Shown here piece by piece: positions 61,548 through 64,000 of a stretch of DNA of 64,000 nucleotides (position 1 is its first letter; the number at the start of each line of letters is the position of its first letter). This DNA comes from Chitinophagaceae bacterium (GTDB lineage Bacteria > Bacteroidota > Bacteroidia > Chitinophagales > Chitinophagaceae), in contig SEAD01000008.1 in NCBI GenBank assembly GCA_004173355.1, positions 1 to 64,000 of the forward strand. Reading direction: 5' to 3'. The notes under the pieces are model-generated. The model made no database searches and was not told the origin of the DNA. It was given only the letters and a program-made list of their open reading frames with translations. Made by a program: the position numbers and the translations under genes.

Positions 61548-61979
61548 ATGAAACAACTCATCGCCCTTTTATTCCTCGTTGCCACGCTCCCAGCCCTGGC
61601 AGCCGATTCGATCGACAACAAAACAATGGAAAAATTCAGGGAAAATTTCCCGCATGCGCGGAAAGTAAAATGGTATGCGGAAGGTGACCGGACCGCTGTG
61701 CATTTTGAATCCGGTTCCGTCATCACCAATATCTGGTACAACGCCGAAGGTGAAGTAATAAAGACCCGGCGTTATTACGGGGAGCAGGATCTCGCGCCTT
61801 ACCTGAAAGTCAAACTTTCCCAGAAATACCCCGGCAAAAAAATCCATGGGGTAACCGAATTGAGTAACGCCAACGAATTATTTTATGTGGTGACGCTGGA
61901 AGATGCAAACTCATGGACCCAGGTACGGTGTGAGACGAATGGTGATATGACACGGATCCAGAAACTGAAGAAAAGCTGA
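61548..61979 (+). CDS. Small secreted PepSY-like protein
   Basis: The 143-residue protein has a signal peptide (KQLIALLFLVATLPALA). The mature part carries two repeats of a 'xxFxxxFPxAxxVxWyxEgdxxxVxFexg' type: FRENFPHARKVKWYAEGDRTAVHFE and VKLSQKYPGKKIHGVTEL, as in the PepSY-like small periplasmic proteins of Bacteroidota. The function of these is not known. A very strong hairpin follows its stop. It is expressed alone. Confidence 0.65.
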   Translation: MKQLIALLFLVATLPALAADSIDNKTMEKFRENFPHARKVKWYAEGDRTAVHFESGSVITNIWYNAEGEVIKTRRYYGEQDLAPYLKVKLSQKYPGKKIHGVTELSNANELFYVVTLEDANSWTQVRCETNGDMTRIQKLKKS

Positions 61980-61998
61980 TCAAGGTATAGCCCATGAG

Positions 61999-62040
61999 CC
62001 GATGCCCCCCGACCGCTGGTCGGGGGGCATCGGTATTTAT
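61999..62040 (+). terminator. Very strong GC-rich hairpin, terminator-like
   Basis: A perfect 16-bp stem (61999-62014 with 62018-62033) and a loop of only three bases (GCT), with six C opposite six G. It is followed by TATTTAT rather than a plain T-run. It would end the small secreted gene transcript or protect its 3' end. Confidence 0.55.
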
Positions 62041-62120
62041 CGGCAATGGCTGGCAGATAACATCTTCTCCCTAACTTTAAGGAGCACCTTCCCATCGCCT
62101 GATTTAAACAACCTTCCTAT

Positions 62121-63626
62121 ATGTCACTACACCTGCCTGCCGGGTCGATCGGTCCCAACGATCCAGCCTACGACTACTGGAACAACCGTTCTGTCAATCT
62201 CCAGTTTATCAGCAAACCCGGACTGATCATCCCGGTCCGGACGGATGCAGAATTACTGGACACAATCCAGTGGGCGGTCAACCAGCAATCCTATTTTGTG
62301 ATTCGCGGTGGTGGCCATTGTCTCGAAGACTTCGTAGGCAATCCGGAAGTACAGGTGATCATTGACATTTCGCAACTCAAGGGCATCCGGTATGATCCGG
62401 AACGGAAAGCCATTGAGGTGCGCGCGGGAAATACACTGGGCGAAGTTCAATCCTTCCTGGCTGACCAATGGAATGTACTGCTCCCCGCGGGTGAACATCC
62501 TGATATCGGTATCGGCGGACATATCCAGGGTGGCGCTTTTGGTTTCCTTTGCCGGGAACACGGACTGGGTGCCGATTACCTTTATGCGGTTGAAGTCATA
62601 CATATCGACCGCAACGGGAAGACCGTTACAAGCACTGCCACCCGTGATGCGGATGACCCGAACCGCGAACTCTGGTGGGCATTTACCGGTGGTGGCGCGG
62701 GCAACTTCGGCACAGTAACCCGCTTCTGGTTCCGCGATCCGGCCTGCACCGTTGATGACCCCGCCCGGATGCTTCCCCAGATTCCTGAGTTTATTGAAAC
62801 GATCGAACTGGAGTGGTTATGGCCTTCGTTGAATGAAGACAACTTCAGACAATTACTCTCAGTTTTCGGGAATTGGTGCAGGGACCATTCAGTCGCCGGC
62901 ACAACGGGTGCTTCCGTATTTGCCACCCTGCATATTTTTAGCGAAGCTGTGGGCAAAATCCAGTTGAAAGGATTGCTTACGGACCCCAAAGGTGAACCGG
63001 CACTGGACCTGCTGCTGGCACTGTTTGATGCCATACCCGTTACTTTTACACGGTCCCGTAACAAGCTACCCTGGCTCCGGTTCACGCTGAACCCATTCCC
63101 GGATATATTCACCGATGCACGTGCGGCATTCAGGGGTAAGGATGCGTTTCTCGAACAACCATGGTCCGAAACGCAGCTCGGCACCATCTATGAACAGATG
63201 ACACGCAAGGGGCTGCCCGGTGGTTTCATCGGCATGGCAAGTTATGGCGGGAAAGTAAATACCGTGGAACCCGCGGCCACAGCATCGGTACAACGAAAGG
63301 CCATCATGACCACGGCGTGTGCAGTGGGCTGGATGGATCCGGCTGACCGCGACGAGTCATACCGATGGGTCAGGGGTTGTTATGCTGAACTCTACAAAAT
63401 GACGGGCGGGGCCCCTGTACCCAATGGCCGTACCGGCGGATGTATTATCGCACACCCGGACAGGGAACTGGCAGACCCGGACCTCAACCGGTCAGGCGTA
63501 CCCTGGTATGAATTTTATTACCAGTCAAATTACAAACGGCTACAGGCCGTAAAAGCAGAATGGGATCCGCTGGATATCTATCACCATTCGCTGTCGGTGC
63601 AGCTACCTGGCAGTATTGATCAGTAA
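62121..63626 (+). CDS. FAD-linked (BBE-like) oxidoreductase
   Basis: The 501-residue protein has an FAD-binding type 4 (PCMH) domain at about 30-215: YFVIRGGGHCLEDFVGN (His attached to FAD near residue 62), IRYDPERKAIEVRAGNTLGE, and LLPAGEHPDIGIGGHIQGGAFG. The C-terminal part ends with a BBE-type segment (NYKRLQAVKAEWDPLDIYHHSLSVQ). At the place where bicovalent relatives carry a second Cys (before GxGGH) it reads GEHPDI, so FAD is probably held by His only. There is no signal peptide. It oxidises an alcohol or sugar with oxygen or another acceptor; the substrate is unknown. Confidence 0.88.
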   Translation: MSLHLPAGSIGPNDPAYDYWNNRSVNLQFISKPGLIIPVRTDAELLDTIQWAVNQQSYFVIRGGGHCLEDFVGNPEVQVIIDISQLKGIRYDPERKAIEVRAGNTLGEVQSFLADQWNVLLPAGEHPDIGIGGHIQGGAFGFLCREHGLGADYLYAVEVIHIDRNGKTVTSTATRDADDPNRELWWAFTGGGAGNFGTVTRFWFRDPACTVDDPARMLPQIPEFIETIELEWLWPSLNEDNFRQLLSVFGNWCRDHSVAGTTGASVFATLHIFSEAVGKIQLKGLLTDPKGEPALDLLLALFDAIPVTFTRSRNKLPWLRFTLNPFPDIFTDARAAFRGKDAFLEQPWSETQLGTIYEQMTRKGLPGGFIGMASYGGKVNTVEPAATASVQRKAIMTTACAVGWMDPADRDESYRWVRGCYAELYKMTGGAPVPNGRTGGCIIAHPDRELADPDLNRSGVPWYEFYYQSNYKRLQAVKAEWDPLDIYHHSLSVQLPGSIDQ

Positions 63627-64000
63627 CCGATGCGGATGCCATACATGCCAAACGTACCCAGTCCGTTGAAATGACGGAGGACGGCCCATATAATAAATAC
63701 CTGCACCAGGAACAGGAGGGCAAAATACAGGATGCCACTGAACACACTCCCCGCTACAGCGGTAGCTCCATTTCGTTTCTGGAAATCAAGATGGGCGTAG
63801 GCGATATAAGCTATCACCAGCACGAGGTAAATAAGGTTATCCTTGAAATCAAATGAATGACGGAAAGCCAGCATCACCGCTGCATCGATGATATAGGAAA
63901 ACAGGTTGATGATCAGGTAGGCCGATGTAACCATCATTGAAAACACGGTGAACTCCGCATACAGCAGTTTATTCCGCTTCGCAGCGAGCAGCCAGAACAC
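63620..64000 (-). CDS. Membrane protein, N-terminus cut by window edge
   Basis: The frame is open to the last base of the window, so the beginning lies beyond it; the GTG at the edge is likely internal. The 126 visible residues hold three or four hydrophobic helices (FTVFSMMVTSAYLIINLFSYII, LIYLVLVIAYIAYAHLDF, GSVFSGILYFALLFLVQVFIIW) and end in a short GTFGMYGIRIGY tail. The first part (AAKRNKLLYAEFTVFSM) resembles the membrane part of DUF3667 proteins, but this is only a weak guess. Its stop overlaps the end of the FAD oxidoreductase by seven bases. Confidence 0.65.
   Translation of the reverse strand: MFWLLAAKRNKLLYAEFTVFSMMVTSAYLIINLFSYIIDAAVMLAFRHSFDFKDNLIYLVLVIAYIAYAHLDFQKRNGATAVAGSVFSGILYFALLFLVQVFIIWAVLRHFNGLGTFGMYGIRIGY

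Overview
The window looks like a chromosome segment of a Bacteroidota bacterium, most plausibly family Chitinophagaceae. The signs are a SusC/SusD pair, a hybrid two-component regulator (HTCS), a type IX secretion C-terminal sorting domain, LytS/LytTR regulators, TAnnTTTG-like promoter elements, a Nudix-type transcription factor, DUF1080 and DUF3857 proteins, and many small secreted proteins of unknown function. GC content is moderate by eye. No rRNA, tRNA, CRISPR array, insertion sequence or phage gene was seen. All calls come from reading the sequence; no database search was possible.

Layout. 1-10 kb: the end of an outer-membrane-type protein, an SDR oxidoreductase, a DinB-like protein, a secreted S10 carboxypeptidase, a TlpA-like thiol protein divergent from a LytS/LytTR two-component pair, and an FtsX/MacB-type permease. 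10-15.6 kb: a DUF3500 lipoprotein divergent from a probable 3-keto-sugar operon (double DUF1080 hydrolase plus Tat-exported Gfo/Idh/MocA dehydrogenase), preceded by two LacI-like palindromes 21 bp apart. 15.6-29.7 kb: a polysaccharide utilisation locus on the minus strand, in the order HTCS, SusC, SusD, GH130 phosphorylase, MFS transporter, an unrecognised probable alpha/alpha-toroid enzyme, and a secreted esterase. The inferred route is outer-membrane capture, periplasmic trimming by the esterase and the unknown enzyme, MFS import, and cytosolic phosphorolysis by GH130. A mannose-containing glycan is a reasonable guess.

29.7-30.8 kb is a gene-poor stretch with two copies of an intergenic repeat ending in terminator-like hairpins. 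Next come msrA and a 2408-residue secreted multidomain protein. It holds a subtilisin-fold domain whose catalytic His appears to be Glu, and a run of six-residue NGKxxV repeats. A TPR adenylate cyclase, a Nudix-type regulator, a candidate structured RNA of about 165 nt (41.82-41.98 kb) and a DoxX protein follow.

42.7-48.5 kb: two DUF3857 proteins, the second with an apparently dead transglutaminase domain, then an ECF sigma factor, its anti-sigma factor and a membrane protein. 48.5-64 kb: an M28 peptidase, an orphan protein with two Asp-rich motifs like class I isoprenoid synthases, an RND efflux operon, a TPR protein, a CPA1 antiporter, small unknown proteins, a covalent-FAD oxidoreductase, and a membrane protein cut by the window edge.

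Most promising for novelty: the structured RNA, the terpene-synthase-like orphan, the D-E-S subtilisin-like giant protein with its NGK repeats, and the unassigned toroid protein of the polysaccharide locus.
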